DNA from: Rhizobiales bacterium Y(2018)
GTDB lineage: Bacteria > Pseudomonadota > Alphaproteobacteria > Rhizobiales > Aestuariivirgaceae
NCBI GenBank assembly: GCA_005502925.1
Contig: SCPD01000007.1
Span: 124,001-188,000, forward strand
Length of the DNA: 64,000 bases
Direction of reading: 5' to 3'
Every line of letters begins with the position of its first letter. Within the stretch, counting starts at the first letter, position 1. Position numbers and translations under genes: made by a program. Below the pieces are notes generated by a model that was not told the DNA's origin, did not search any database, and saw nothing but the letters and a program-made list of their open reading frames with translations. Positions 54,674-63,101 of the stretch are shown piece by piece.

Positions 54674-55598
54674 TCGCATGGCTCGGCGGCCGGCCATATT
54701 TCTGTTTGAAGGCGCGGGAGAATTCGGCGAGCGTCGAGAAGCCGGTGGCGAGCGCCACGTCGCGCACGCTGAGCCTCGAATAGGTCAGAAGGCGCAGCGC
54801 CCGGTCGAGCCGCAACTGCCGGTAGAAGCCGACCGGCGTCGTCTGCAGATGCTGATGGAACAGCCGCTCGAGCTGGCGGTCGGAAAGCCCCGACGTCGTC
54901 GCCACGTCCTTCAAGGTGAGCTTGTCCTCGACATGCTCCTCCATCAGCCGGATCGCCTTGACGAGGCGCGGGTCGCCGACCCGATAGCGCGTGCCGACCG
55001 GCACCCGCGCCTCGCCCGGATGATTGAGATGGCGCGTGTGGACCAGCGTGTCGGCTACCTTCTGCGCCAGCGCCTCGCTTTCGATCGAGCCCAGCCAGTC
55101 AAGCATCATGTCGAGCGCCGCCGCACCGCCGGAGGCGGTCATGCGGCCGCGGTCAAGCACATAGGTCTCGTCCGCCACATCGATCTCAGGGTAGCTCTCG
55201 CGGAAAGCCGGCAGCGTCTCCCAGTGGCAGGTGGCGCGATAGCCGTCGAGCACACCCGCCCCCGCCAGCAGAAAGGCGCCGGTATCGACGGCACCCAGAA
55301 GCGCGCCATTGCGGGCGAGCCGGCGCAATTCATTGAGCACCGGCCGCACCATGCCGGCCTCGTGCTCATAGGACGCACAGGCGAAGACCACATCCGGCCG
55401 GCCAATCTCCTCGAGGCTCGCCGAGACCGAAACCGGGATGCCGTTGGAGGCGACCACCGCCTCGCCATCCATCGACACGAAGCGCCAGGAGAACACCTCG
55501 CCGGCAAAGCGGTTGGCGACGCGCAAGGGCTCGAGCGCTGAGAACAGCGCGATCATGGAAAAACGCGGAATGAGCAGGAAAGCGATATCGCGGGCCAT
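54663..55598 (-). CDS. GlxA/CdhR-type transcriptional regulator (DJ-1/PfpI + AraC)
   Basis: A 311-residue regulator with an N-terminal class I glutamine-amidotransferase-like domain (about residues 1-175; VFACASYEHEAG, GAVDTGAFLLAGAGVL) and a C-terminal AraC double helix-turn-helix (about 215-310; LKDVATTSGLSDRQLERLF, VRDVALATGFSTLAEFSRAFKQKYGRPP). Pseudomonas CdhR, which activates carnitine dehydrogenase genes, has this architecture. Here it is divergent from carnitine genes across a 95-bp gap, so the same role is likely. The ATG at 55598 gives the usual start; one lies 39 nt upstream. Confidence 0.87.
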   Translation of the reverse strand: MARDIAFLLIPRFSMIALFSALEPLRVANRFAGEVFSWRFVSMDGEAVVASNGIPVSVSASLEEIGRPDVVFACASYEHEAGMVRPVLNELRRLARNGALLGAVDTGAFLLAGAGVLDGYRATCHWETLPAFRESYPEIDVADETYVLDRGRMTASGGAAALDMMLDWLGSIESEALAQKVADTLVHTRHLNHPGEARVPVGTRYRVGDPRLVKAIRLMEEHVEDKLTLKDVATTSGLSDRQLERLFHQHLQTTPVGFYRQLRLDRALRLLTYSRLSVRDVALATGFSTLAEFSRAFKQKYGRPPSHARSR

Positions 55599-55693
55599 GG
55601 CGGCGGTAAATATCAAGCTGATGGCGAAAAAAGTCAAATCCCATCAAAAATCCGACCTTACTCTGCGCCGATCCAATTCCCAGGGAGGACAGA

Positions 55694-56584
55694 ATGAATC
55701 CGAAAGTCATCATCACCTGCGCCGTGACCGGTGCGGGCGACACGGTCGGCAAGCACCCGGCCATCCCGGTAACCCCTGAGCAGATCGCCAATTCGGCGCT
55801 CGAGGCCGCCGATGCCGGTGCCGCCATCGTCCATTGCCATGTGCGTAATCCGAAGACCGGCAAGGGCGCCCGCAATGTCGAGCTCTATGCCGAAGTCGTC
55901 GAGCGTATCCGCGCCAAGAACAAGACCGTGATCATCAACCTCACCGCCGGCATGGGTGGCGATGTCGAGATCGGCCCCGGCGAGACTCCGCGCCAGTTCA
56001 ACGAAGCCAATACCGATCTCGTGGGTCCGGCCGAGCGCCTCCTCCATGTGAAGGAGCTGCGTCCCGAAATCTGCACCCTCGATTGCGGCACGCTCAATTT
56101 CGGCGACGGCAACACCATCGTCGTCCAGACACCGACGCAGTTGCGCGAGCAGGCGAAGCTCATCCAGTCCTATGGCGTCAAGCCCGAGATGGAAATCTTC
56201 GACTCGGGGAACCTGTGGTTCGCCAAGCAGCTCGTCGCCGAAGGCCTCATCGATGAACCGCCGATGTTCCAGCTCTGCCTCGGCATTCCGTGGGGGGCGC
56301 CCGTCAACACCCAGACCATGGCCTATCAGGTCGGCGAATTGCCAAAGAACGCCGTCTGGGCCGCCTTCGGCATCGGCCGCAACCAGTTCCCGATGGTGGC
56401 GCAGGCTGTCCTCCTCGGCGGCCATGTGCGCGTCGGCCTCGAGGACAATCTCTATCTCGAAAAGGGTGTCTATGCCTCGAACGGCACGCTCACCGAACGC
56501 GCCGTGAAGATCATCGAGATCCTCGGCTCCAAGGTCGCCAGCCCCGATGAAGCACGCGACATCCTGAAACTGAAAAAGCGCTGA
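55694..56584 (+). CDS. BKACE (DUF849) beta-keto acid cleavage enzyme, probable 3-dehydrocarnitine cleavage
   Basis: A 296-residue TIM-barrel enzyme. His47 and His49 in IVHCHVRNP are zinc ligands, and [14 protein letters not shown] and [14 protein letters not shown] are conserved later blocks. BKACE enzymes transfer the acyl part of a beta-keto acid to acetyl-CoA. Next to carnitine dehydrogenase the expected reaction is 3-dehydrocarnitine + acetyl-CoA giving betainyl-CoA + acetoacetate. AGGGAGGA precedes the ATG; it is first in the carnitine operon. Confidence 0.86.
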   Translation: MNPKVIITCAVTGAGDTVGKHPAIPVTPEQIANSALEAADAGAAIVHCHVRNPKTGKGARNVELYAEVVERIRAKNKTVIINLTAGMGGDVEIGPGETPRQFNEANTDLVGPAERLLHVKELRPEICTLDCGTLNFGDGNTIVVQTPTQLREQAKLIQSYGVKPEMEIFDSGNLWFAKQLVAEGLIDEPPMFQLCLGIPWGAPVNTQTMAYQVGELPKNAVWAAFGIGRNQFPMVAQAVLLGGHVRVGLEDNLYLEKGVYASNGTLTERAVKIIEILGSKVASPDEARDILKLKKR

Positions 56585-56619
56585 AAAAGAAATCGCAAAA
56601 GATTCGAGAGGAAACTTCC

Positions 56620-58155
56620 ATGTCCATCAAGACCGTCGGCATTGCGGGAACGGGTCTCATCGGCGCCGGCTGGGCGGCGCGCCTGCTCATCCGGGGTTAC
56701 GACGTCATCGCCTATGACGTCGTCCCCGACGCCGAAGCCAAGCTCAGGGCCGCCATCGACGTCGCCTGGCCGTCGATGATCCGCCTCCTCAACACCCCCA
56801 AAGTGAAGAAAGGCAGGCTCAGTTTCACCACTGATCTCAAGGAGATGGCGTCCAAAGCTGACTTCATCCATGAAGCCGCCCCCGAACGCGAGGCCCTCAA
56901 GATCAAGCTGTTCAAGGATCTCGACGCGCTGAGCCGTCCGGATGTCATCATCGCCTCTTCTTCGTCGGGCTTCCTGCCCTCCAGGCTCCAGTCCGAATGC
57001 GCCCATCCGGAGCGCGTGATCATCGCGCATCCCTTCAACCCGGTCTATCTGCTGCCGCTCGTCGAGACGGTGCCGGGCGACAAGACCTCATCCGAGGCGA
57101 TGGACCGCGCCGGCAAATATTTCGAGAGCGTCGGCATGCATGTGCTGCGCCTCAAGAAGGAGATCGACGGTTATATCTGCGACCGTCTCCAGGAAGCTCT
57201 GTGGCGCGAGGCGCTGCATGTGCTCGATAAGGATATCGGCACCACCGCTGATATCGATGACTCGATCGTCTATTCGGCCGGCATGCGCTGGGCCTTCATG
57301 GGCTCCTTCCTCACCTATCATGCGGCCGGCGGCCCTGGCGGCATGCGCGCCTTCATCAATCAGTTCGACCCGACGCTCGATCTGCCCTGGACCGATCTCA
57401 AATATCCGAAATGGAATGATGCGCTGGAGAAGCGGCTCGTCGAAGGCTGCGAGGCCCAGGCCGACGGCCAGACCGTCGCCGAGATCGAAGCCAAGCGCAA
57501 CGACGTCCTCGTCGACATGATGCATCTCTTCAAGCAGCACAAGGTCGGCGCGGGCCTCGTGCTGGCGCGCGAGGAAGAGCGCCGCTTGAAGGCGCTGAAG
57601 CGCTGGAAGAAAGGCGCCAAGGTCGGCGGCCCCCTCGCCCTTCACCACGGCACCGTCATGACCTCCTGGGTGGATTACAACAACCACATGCAGGACGCCT
57701 ATTATCTGGTGGCTTTCGGCGACGGGCTCGACGCCTTCTTCCGCTATATCGGCGATGACGAGGCCTATCGTGCGTCAGGGCTGACTTTCTTCACCGCCGA
57801 GACGCATCTCAACTACTATCGCGAGATGAAAGCGGGCGAGCCCTTCACCATCGAAACCCAGCTCGTCGGGCTCGATGAGAAGCGCATGCATCTCTTCCAC
57901 CGCTTGCTGCATGGCAAGACCGGCGAGCTCGTCGCCACCAATGAGATCATGCAGCTGCATGTCGACCAGAAGGCCGGCAAGGTCTCGCCGATGCGCGCCG
58001 ACATCTTCGAGGCACTCTCCGCCGTCTGGGCCGAGCACAGGAAGCTCAAAGCCCCGGCCGAGCTCGGCCGCGTCATGAACGTACCTAAAAAGGCGAAGCC
58101 GGCAGTGAAGAAGAAACCGGCCGTCAAGAAGAAGGCCGCTAAGAAGAAACGCTGA
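56620..58155 (+). CDS. lcdH: L-carnitine dehydrogenase fused to a thioesterase
   Basis: A 511-residue bifunctional protein. Residues 1 to about 320 are a 3-hydroxyacyl-CoA-dehydrogenase-type domain with NAD motif GTGLIGAGW (10-18) and AHPFNPVYLLPLVE. Residues about 340-465 are a hotdog (4HBT) thioesterase with SWVDYNNHMQDAYY. It oxidises L-carnitine to 3-dehydrocarnitine; the thioesterase is expected to hydrolyse betainyl-CoA from the BKACE reaction to glycine betaine. The same fusion is known from Rhizobium. Residues 487-511 form a Lys/Ala/Pro-rich basic tail (PAVKKKPAVKKKAAKKKR) that looks like an add-on. GAGAGGAAAC precedes the ATG. Confidence 0.92.
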   Translation: MSIKTVGIAGTGLIGAGWAARLLIRGYDVIAYDVVPDAEAKLRAAIDVAWPSMIRLLNTPKVKKGRLSFTTDLKEMASKADFIHEAAPEREALKIKLFKDLDALSRPDVIIASSSSGFLPSRLQSECAHPERVIIAHPFNPVYLLPLVETVPGDKTSSEAMDRAGKYFESVGMHVLRLKKEIDGYICDRLQEALWREALHVLDKDIGTTADIDDSIVYSAGMRWAFMGSFLTYHAAGGPGGMRAFINQFDPTLDLPWTDLKYPKWNDALEKRLVEGCEAQADGQTVAEIEAKRNDVLVDMMHLFKQHKVGAGLVLAREEERRLKALKRWKKGAKVGGPLALHHGTVMTSWVDYNNHMQDAYYLVAFGDGLDAFFRYIGDDEAYRASGLTFFTAETHLNYYREMKAGEPFTIETQLVGLDEKRMHLFHRLLHGKTGELVATNEIMQLHVDQKAGKVSPMRADIFEALSAVWAEHRKLKAPAELGRVMNVPKKAKPAVKKKPAVKKKAAKKKR

Positions 58156-58173
58156 TTATCTCGGGAGGAAACC

Positions 58174-58944
58174 ATGCTTCAGCGTGTCATGATCACGGCG
58201 GGCGGCTCCGGCATTGGCTGGGCCATCGCCAGGGCTTTCGCCGACAATGGCGCCAAGGTCCATATTTGCGATGTCGACGAACGGGCGCTGGGTGAGGCGA
58301 CCGAGAAATACCCGCAGATCGCCGCCACCCATCTCGATATCACCGACGAGGAAGCGGTCGACCAGTGGTTCGACGACGCGCTCGACGACATGGATGGCCT
58401 CGACGTGCTCATCAACAATGCCGGCATCAAGGGGCCGACCGGTTATGTCGAGGAGCTGAAGCTCGACGACTGGCGCGAATGCCTGAGCGTCTGTCTCGAT
58501 GCGCAGTTCCTCTGTGCGAGGCGCGCCGCCCCGGTGATGAAGGAGCAGCGTTCCGGCTCGATCATCAACATCTCCTCGACCGCCGGCCTCTATGGTTATG
58601 GCCTCAGGACGCCTTATGCGGCGGCCAAGTGGGCGGTGATCGGCTTCTCGAAGTCGCTCGCCGTCGAGCTCGGCCCTTATGATGTGCGCGTCAACGCCAT
58701 TTGCCCGGGCTCGGTCGAAGGCCCGCGCATGGAGCGTGTCATCAAGGCTGAGGCCGACAGCCGCGGCGTCGCCTTCGACGTCGTCTACAAGGACTATGTC
58801 CAGGCCCAGTCGATCAAGCGTTTCGTCAAGCCGGAGGAGATCGCCGATATGTGCCTCTTCCTGGCCTCGCCCGCATCCAAGATGGTGACCGGCCAGGCGA
58901 TCTCTGTCGACGGCCATTCCGAAACCTTCCACATAGGGAGCTGA
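58174..58944 (+). CDS. SDR family NAD(P)-dependent oxidoreductase
   Basis: A 256-residue short-chain dehydrogenase. The nucleotide loop ITAGGSGIGWAIA lies at residues 7-19, NNAGIKGP near 85, and the catalytic residues are Ser in ISSTAGLYG and the Tyr/Lys of YAAAKWA (about residues 149-153). An Asp in ICDVDERAL after strand 2 favours NAD. It is inside the carnitine operon, 18 nt after carnitine dehydrogenase with its own GGGAGGA, but its substrate is unclear; reduction of acetoacetate or a carnitine-related hydroxy acid is possible. Confidence 0.86.
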   Translation: MLQRVMITAGGSGIGWAIARAFADNGAKVHICDVDERALGEATEKYPQIAATHLDITDEEAVDQWFDDALDDMDGLDVLINNAGIKGPTGYVEELKLDDWRECLSVCLDAQFLCARRAAPVMKEQRSGSIINISSTAGLYGYGLRTPYAAAKWAVIGFSKSLAVELGPYDVRVNAICPGSVEGPRMERVIKAEADSRGVAFDVVYKDYVQAQSIKRFVKPEEIADMCLFLASPASKMVTGQAISVDGHSETFHIGS

Positions 58945-58948
58945 CCCC

Positions 58949-60112
58949 ATGGATTTCGCCCTCACCGACGAACAGCGCATGATCGTCAAGACGACGCGCG
59001 ATTTCGTCGAGAACGAGCTATTCCCGCATGAGGCGGAAGTCGAGCGCACTGGCGAATTGCGCAAGGACCTCTATGAGGAGCTGAAGGCCAAGGCGATCGA
59101 AGCCGGACTCTATGCCGCCAACATGCCCGAGGAAGCGGGCGGCGCCGGTCTCGATACCCAGACCTGGGTCATGTATGAGCGCGAGCTCGGCCGCGCCAAT
59201 TACGCGCTGCATTGGAACTGCGTGGCGCGCCCGTCGAACATCCTGATGGCGTGCGAAGGCGAGCAACGCGAGAAATATCTCTTCCCCGCGGTGCGCGGCG
59301 AGAAGTCCGACTGCCTCGCCATGACCGAGCCGGGTGCGGGCTCGGATGTCCGCGGCATGAAATGCGCCGCTGTCCAGCAAGGCGATGATTTCGTCATCAA
59401 TGGCGTGAAGCATTTCATCAGCCATGCCGATGTCGCCGATTTCGTCATCCTCTTCGCCGCCTCGGGCGAGGAGAACACGCCGCGCGGCAAGAAGAAGCTC
59501 ATCACCGCCTTCCTGGTCGACAAGGGTCATCCGGGCTTCGTGGTGCGCGACGGCTACCGCAATGTCTCGCATCGCGGCTACAACAACTGCATCCTCGAAT
59601 TCACCGATTGCCGCCTGCCCAAATCGGCTGTGCTGGGCGAAGTGCATAAGGGTTTCGAGGTCGCCAATTCCTGGCTCGGCGCCACCCGCCTCCAGGTCGC
59701 CGCCACCTGTATCGGCCGCGCCGAGCGCGCGCTGGAGCACGCCAAGCAATGGGCGGTCGACCGCGTTCAATTCGGCCAGCAGATCGGCAAGTTCCAGGGC
59801 GTCTCCTTCAAGCTCGCCGACATGGCGCTCGAATTCAAGGCGGCCTGGCTCCTCACCCTTGAGGCGGCCTGGAAATACGACCAGGGCACGGTCGAGGACA
59901 TGGACATGGCAATGGCCAAGCTCAAGGCCACCGAGATGCTGGCCATGGTCGCCGACGAGGCCATCCAGATCCATGGCGGCATGGGCGTGATGGAGGAATT
60001 GCCGCTCGAGCGCATCTGGCGCGACGCCCGCATCGAGCGCATCTGGGAAGGCACCAGCGAGATCCAGCGCCACATCATTTCGCGGTCGCTGCTGCGGCCG
60101 CTCGGCGGCTAA
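58949..60112 (+). CDS. Acyl-CoA dehydrogenase, candidate gamma-butyrobetainyl-/crotonobetainyl-CoA oxidoreductase
   Basis: A 387-residue flavoprotein. CLAMTEPGAGSDVRGMK binds FAD and substrate, GRAERALEHAKQWAVDRVQFGQQIGKFQG is typical of the central region, and the usual C-terminal IQIHGGMGVMEELPLERIWRDARI and IWEGTSEIQRHII blocks are present. With a CaiD-type hydratase and a CoA ligase in the same operon it may be the CaiA-like enzyme converting gamma-butyrobetainyl-CoA to crotonobetainyl-CoA. A short-chain fatty acyl role cannot be excluded. It lies 4 nt after the SDR. Confidence 0.84.
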   Translation: MDFALTDEQRMIVKTTRDFVENELFPHEAEVERTGELRKDLYEELKAKAIEAGLYAANMPEEAGGAGLDTQTWVMYERELGRANYALHWNCVARPSNILMACEGEQREKYLFPAVRGEKSDCLAMTEPGAGSDVRGMKCAAVQQGDDFVINGVKHFISHADVADFVILFAASGEENTPRGKKKLITAFLVDKGHPGFVVRDGYRNVSHRGYNNCILEFTDCRLPKSAVLGEVHKGFEVANSWLGATRLQVAATCIGRAERALEHAKQWAVDRVQFGQQIGKFQGVSFKLADMALEFKAAWLLTLEAAWKYDQGTVEDMDMAMAKLKATEMLAMVADEAIQIHGGMGVMEELPLERIWRDARIERIWEGTSEIQRHIISRSLLRPLGG

Positions 60113-60114
60113 GG

Positions 60115-60157
60115 CATCGGGCCGAAAAGTGCGAAGCGGTTTTCGGATAACCCGATG
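60115..60157. repeat. Dispersed hairpin repeat inside the carnitine operon
   Basis: CATCGGG (60115-60121) pairs with CCCGATG (60151-60157) and CCGAAAA (60122-60128) with TTTTCGG (60140-60146), forming a 14-bp stem with an internal offset. The GAAAAGTGcgaaGCGGTTTTC core resembles the hairpin at 54562. It lies just after the acyl-CoA dehydrogenase stop and could stabilise or attenuate the operon mRNA. Confidence 0.75.
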
Positions 60158-60254
60158 ACCTAACAACGGAACGGAGGAGCTGTTCCCCCCGCCTCTGGCG
60201 GCTTGCCCGGATAAGGGGCGGGGGTCGAGCGGTTCGTCCAAGAAGCGAAGCATC

Positions 60255-62306
60255 ATGACAACATCTCTCACCCGCCTGCTCTCGCCCGCATCCATCGCCT
60301 TCATTGGCGGTCATGAATGCGACGTCGCCATCAAGCGCACGCTTGCCTTGGGCTTCACCGGTAAGATCTGGGCCGTCCACCCCAAACGTGAGCAACTGGG
60401 CGGCATTGCCTGCATCCGCTCGGTCGAGGAGATCGACGGCGTGCCGGATGCGGCCTTCGTCGCCGTCAAGCGCGAGCCCACCATCGAGATCGTCCGCCAT
60501 CTGAACAATATCGGCTGCGGCGGCGCCGTCATCTATGCCTCGGGCTTTTCCGAGACGGGCGAGACCGGCAAGGAATTGCAGCGCCAGCTCCTCGACGCGG
60601 CGGACGGCATGCCGCTGATGGGTCCCAATTGCTATGGCTTCGTCAATGCTTTGGCCCATGCCGCTCTGTGGCCGGACGAACACGGCCTGTCACACCTCGA
60701 GCGCGGCGTCGCCATCATCACCCAGTCCGGCAACATCGCCTGCAACTTCACCATGACGCGCCGCGCGCTTCCCGTGGCCGCCGTCTTCGCCATCGGCAAC
60801 CAGGCCGATGTCGACATCGCCCGTATGCTCGAGGCCTTGTCCGAGGATGAGCGCATCACCGCAATCGGCCTTCACATCGAAGGGCTCAAGGATATTCCAG
60901 CTTTCGCCAGGGCCGCCGAGGTCGCGCGAAAGAACCGCAAGCCCGTGGTAGCCTTGAAGACCGGCCGTTCCGAGCAAGGCGCCAAGGTGGCAATGAGCCA
61001 TACGTCCTCGCTCGCCGGCGCCGACACGCTGTATGACGCGCTCTTCGAACGGTGCGGCGTCGCCCGCATGACCTCGGTGACCGCTTTTGTCGAGACGCTC
61101 AAATTCCTCCACAATGGCGGCCCGCTCAAGGACAACCGTCTCGTTTCGATGAGCTGCTCGGGTGGCGAAGCCGCGCTTATCGCCGACATGGCGATGGGCA
61201 AGAAGGTGAGCTTCCCTGAATTCGATTCCCGCACCAAGCCGAAAGTGGCGGCGACGCTCAATGAATATGTGTCGATCGACAATCCGCTCGATTACCACAC
61301 CTTCATCTGGAACCAGGAAGACAAGCTCACCGCCACTTTCTCGGCGGTGCTCGCCGGCGGTTTCGATGTGTCGATGCTGATCCTCGACGTGCCCACCAAT
61401 CCGGCGATGAAACCCGATGGCTGGCTCACCACGGCGCGTGCGCTGCGCTCCGCCGCGCAGGCGACCAAGGCCCGCGCCGCGATGGTGGCGAGCCTGCCCG
61501 AGTGCCTGCCCTTGCCATTGGCCGAGGAAATGGCCGCCGCCGGCGTCGCCCCGATGATGGGGCTCGATGATGCGCTGACCGCTTTCGAGGCGGCGGCCTT
61601 CATCGGCCGCAACTGGGCGCGCCGCGACAAGGTCCCGGCCCTCGTTGCGACCACTGAACGCGGCGGTCAGCTGACGACGCTCACCGAATATGACGCCAAG
61701 CAGCTTCTGAAGAGCTTTGGCCTCAGCGTGCCGGAAGGCATCGTCTGCAAGACCGGCGATGCGGTGAACGCGGCGGAGAAACTCGACTTTCCCGTCACGC
61801 TCAAGGTCTCCTCCGCCGCGATCGCGCATAAGACGGAAGCTGGCGGCGTGGCGCTCAATCTCAAGAGCGCGCATGAGGTCGCGGTGGCGGTTGAGCGCAT
61901 GACCAGACTTGCGGATGAAGTCATCGTCGAGCGCATGGTGACGGGCGCTGTCGCCGAGCTGATCGTCGGTCTCAAATCCGATCCGCAATTCGGTCTGGCG
62001 CTGGTGCTCGGCGCCGGCGGCATTCTCACCGAGCTGCTCAAAGATTCGGCAACACTCATTCTGCCGGCGTCGCGGCCTGAGATCGAACGCGCGCTCAAGT
62101 CGTTGAAAGTATGGAAGCTCGTCGAAGGCTTCCGTAACAAGTCGGGGGATCAGGAGGGTGTGATCAGGGCGGTCGAGGCAATTGCAGGCTTTGCCGAGGC
62201 GCATCGGGGCCTTATAGAGGAGCTCGATGTCAATCCCCTGCTCGTCCTGCCTCCAGGTCAAGGTGCCGTGGCGGTCGATGCCCTCATCGCAATGCGCAAA
62301 GGTTAG
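60255..62306 (+). CDS. NDP-forming acyl-CoA synthetase (acetate-CoA ligase family)
   Basis: A 683-residue protein with the fused architecture of ADP-forming acyl-CoA synthetases: CoA-binding Rossmann domain (about residues 1-125; LSPASIAFIGGHECDVAIK), succinyl-CoA-ligase-like domains (about 150-460; GVAIITQSGNIACNFT, and a candidate phosphohistidine in MSHTSSLAG) and a C-terminal ATP-grasp domain (about 470-683; YDAKQLLKSFGLSVPEG, SSAAIAHKTEAGGVALNL). It would activate an acid with CoA using ATP (ADP + Pi). In this operon the acid is probably a betaine such as gamma-butyrobetaine, carnitine or crotonobetaine. It follows a 142-nt gap containing a hairpin repeat. Confidence 0.86.
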   Translation: MTTSLTRLLSPASIAFIGGHECDVAIKRTLALGFTGKIWAVHPKREQLGGIACIRSVEEIDGVPDAAFVAVKREPTIEIVRHLNNIGCGGAVIYASGFSETGETGKELQRQLLDAADGMPLMGPNCYGFVNALAHAALWPDEHGLSHLERGVAIITQSGNIACNFTMTRRALPVAAVFAIGNQADVDIARMLEALSEDERITAIGLHIEGLKDIPAFARAAEVARKNRKPVVALKTGRSEQGAKVAMSHTSSLAGADTLYDALFERCGVARMTSVTAFVETLKFLHNGGPLKDNRLVSMSCSGGEAALIADMAMGKKVSFPEFDSRTKPKVAATLNEYVSIDNPLDYHTFIWNQEDKLTATFSAVLAGGFDVSMLILDVPTNPAMKPDGWLTTARALRSAAQATKARAAMVASLPECLPLPLAEEMAAAGVAPMMGLDDALTAFEAAAFIGRNWARRDKVPALVATTERGGQLTTLTEYDAKQLLKSFGLSVPEGIVCKTGDAVNAAEKLDFPVTLKVSSAAIAHKTEAGGVALNLKSAHEVAVAVERMTRLADEVIVERMVTGAVAELIVGLKSDPQFGLALVLGAGGILTELLKDSATLILPASRPEIERALKSLKVWKLVEGFRNKSGDQEGVIRAVEAIAGFAEAHRGLIEELDVNPLLVLPPGQGAVAVDALIAMRKG

Positions 62307-62309
62307 CTC

Positions 62310-63092
62310 ATGTCGTCACCTCTCATTGTCGAACGCCGCGGCAAGGTCCTCGAAGTCACCATCAACCGGCCCAAGGCCAACGCCATCGACGCGCCGACGA
62401 GCCGCATCATGGGCGAGACCTTCGCCAAATTCCGCGACGACCCCGAATTGCGCGTGGCTATTCTCACCGGCTCGGGCGAGAAATTCTTCTGCCCCGGCTG
62501 GGATCTGAAAGCCGCGGCGGAAGGCGAAGCGCCCGATTCCGATTATGGCGTCGGTGGTTTCGGCGGCCTGCAGGAATTGCCCGGCCTCAACAAGCCGGTG
62601 ATCGCCGCGATCAACGGCATCGCCTTCGGCGGCGGCTTCGAGATCATGATCTCGGCCGACATCATCATCGCCGCCGACCACGCCACTTTCGCCCTACCGG
62701 AAATCAACTCCGGCACACTCGCCGACGCGGCCACCATAAAATTGCCACGCCGTATTCCCTACCATGTCGCCATGGAGCTTCTCTTCACCGGACGGCGCAT
62801 GGATGCCCACGAAGCCAAGCAATGGGGCATCGTGAACGAGATCGTGACGCAGCCCAATCTGATGATCCGCGCCCGCGAAGTCGCCGCCATGCTGGCCGAC
62901 GGCCCGCCGCTGGTCTTCGCCGCCATCAAGGAAACGGTGCGCGAGACCGAGCGCCTCACCGTCCAGGAAGCCTTCGACCTCGTCACCAAGCGCAAGCTCA
63001 AGACGGTCGACACGCTCTATGCGAGCGACGACCAGAAGGAAGGCGCCCGCGCCTTCGCCGAGAAGCGCAAGCCGGTGTGGAAAGGCCGCTAG
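62310..63092 (+). CDS. caiD: Crotonobetainyl-CoA hydratase/carnitinyl-CoA dehydratase (CaiD)
   Basis: A 260-residue crotonase-fold enzyme very similar in my reading to E. coli CaiD: RPKANAIDAPTSRIMGE, FFCPGWDLKAAAEGEAPDSD, AFGGGFEI (oxyanion hole), TGRRMDAHEAKQWGIVNEIV, and the identical ending AFAEKRKPVWKGR. It interconverts L-carnitinyl-CoA and crotonobetainyl-CoA. It lies 3 nt after the acyl-CoA synthetase gene and is the last enzyme gene of the carnitine operon. Confidence 0.92.
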   Translation: MSSPLIVERRGKVLEVTINRPKANAIDAPTSRIMGETFAKFRDDPELRVAILTGSGEKFFCPGWDLKAAAEGEAPDSDYGVGGFGGLQELPGLNKPVIAAINGIAFGGGFEIMISADIIIAADHATFALPEINSGTLADAATIKLPRRIPYHVAMELLFTGRRMDAHEAKQWGIVNEIVTQPNLMIRAREVAAMLADGPPLVFAAIKETVRETERLTVQEAFDLVTKRKLKTVDTLYASDDQKEGARAFAEKRKPVWKGR

Positions 63093-63101
63093 CACAAACA
63101 G

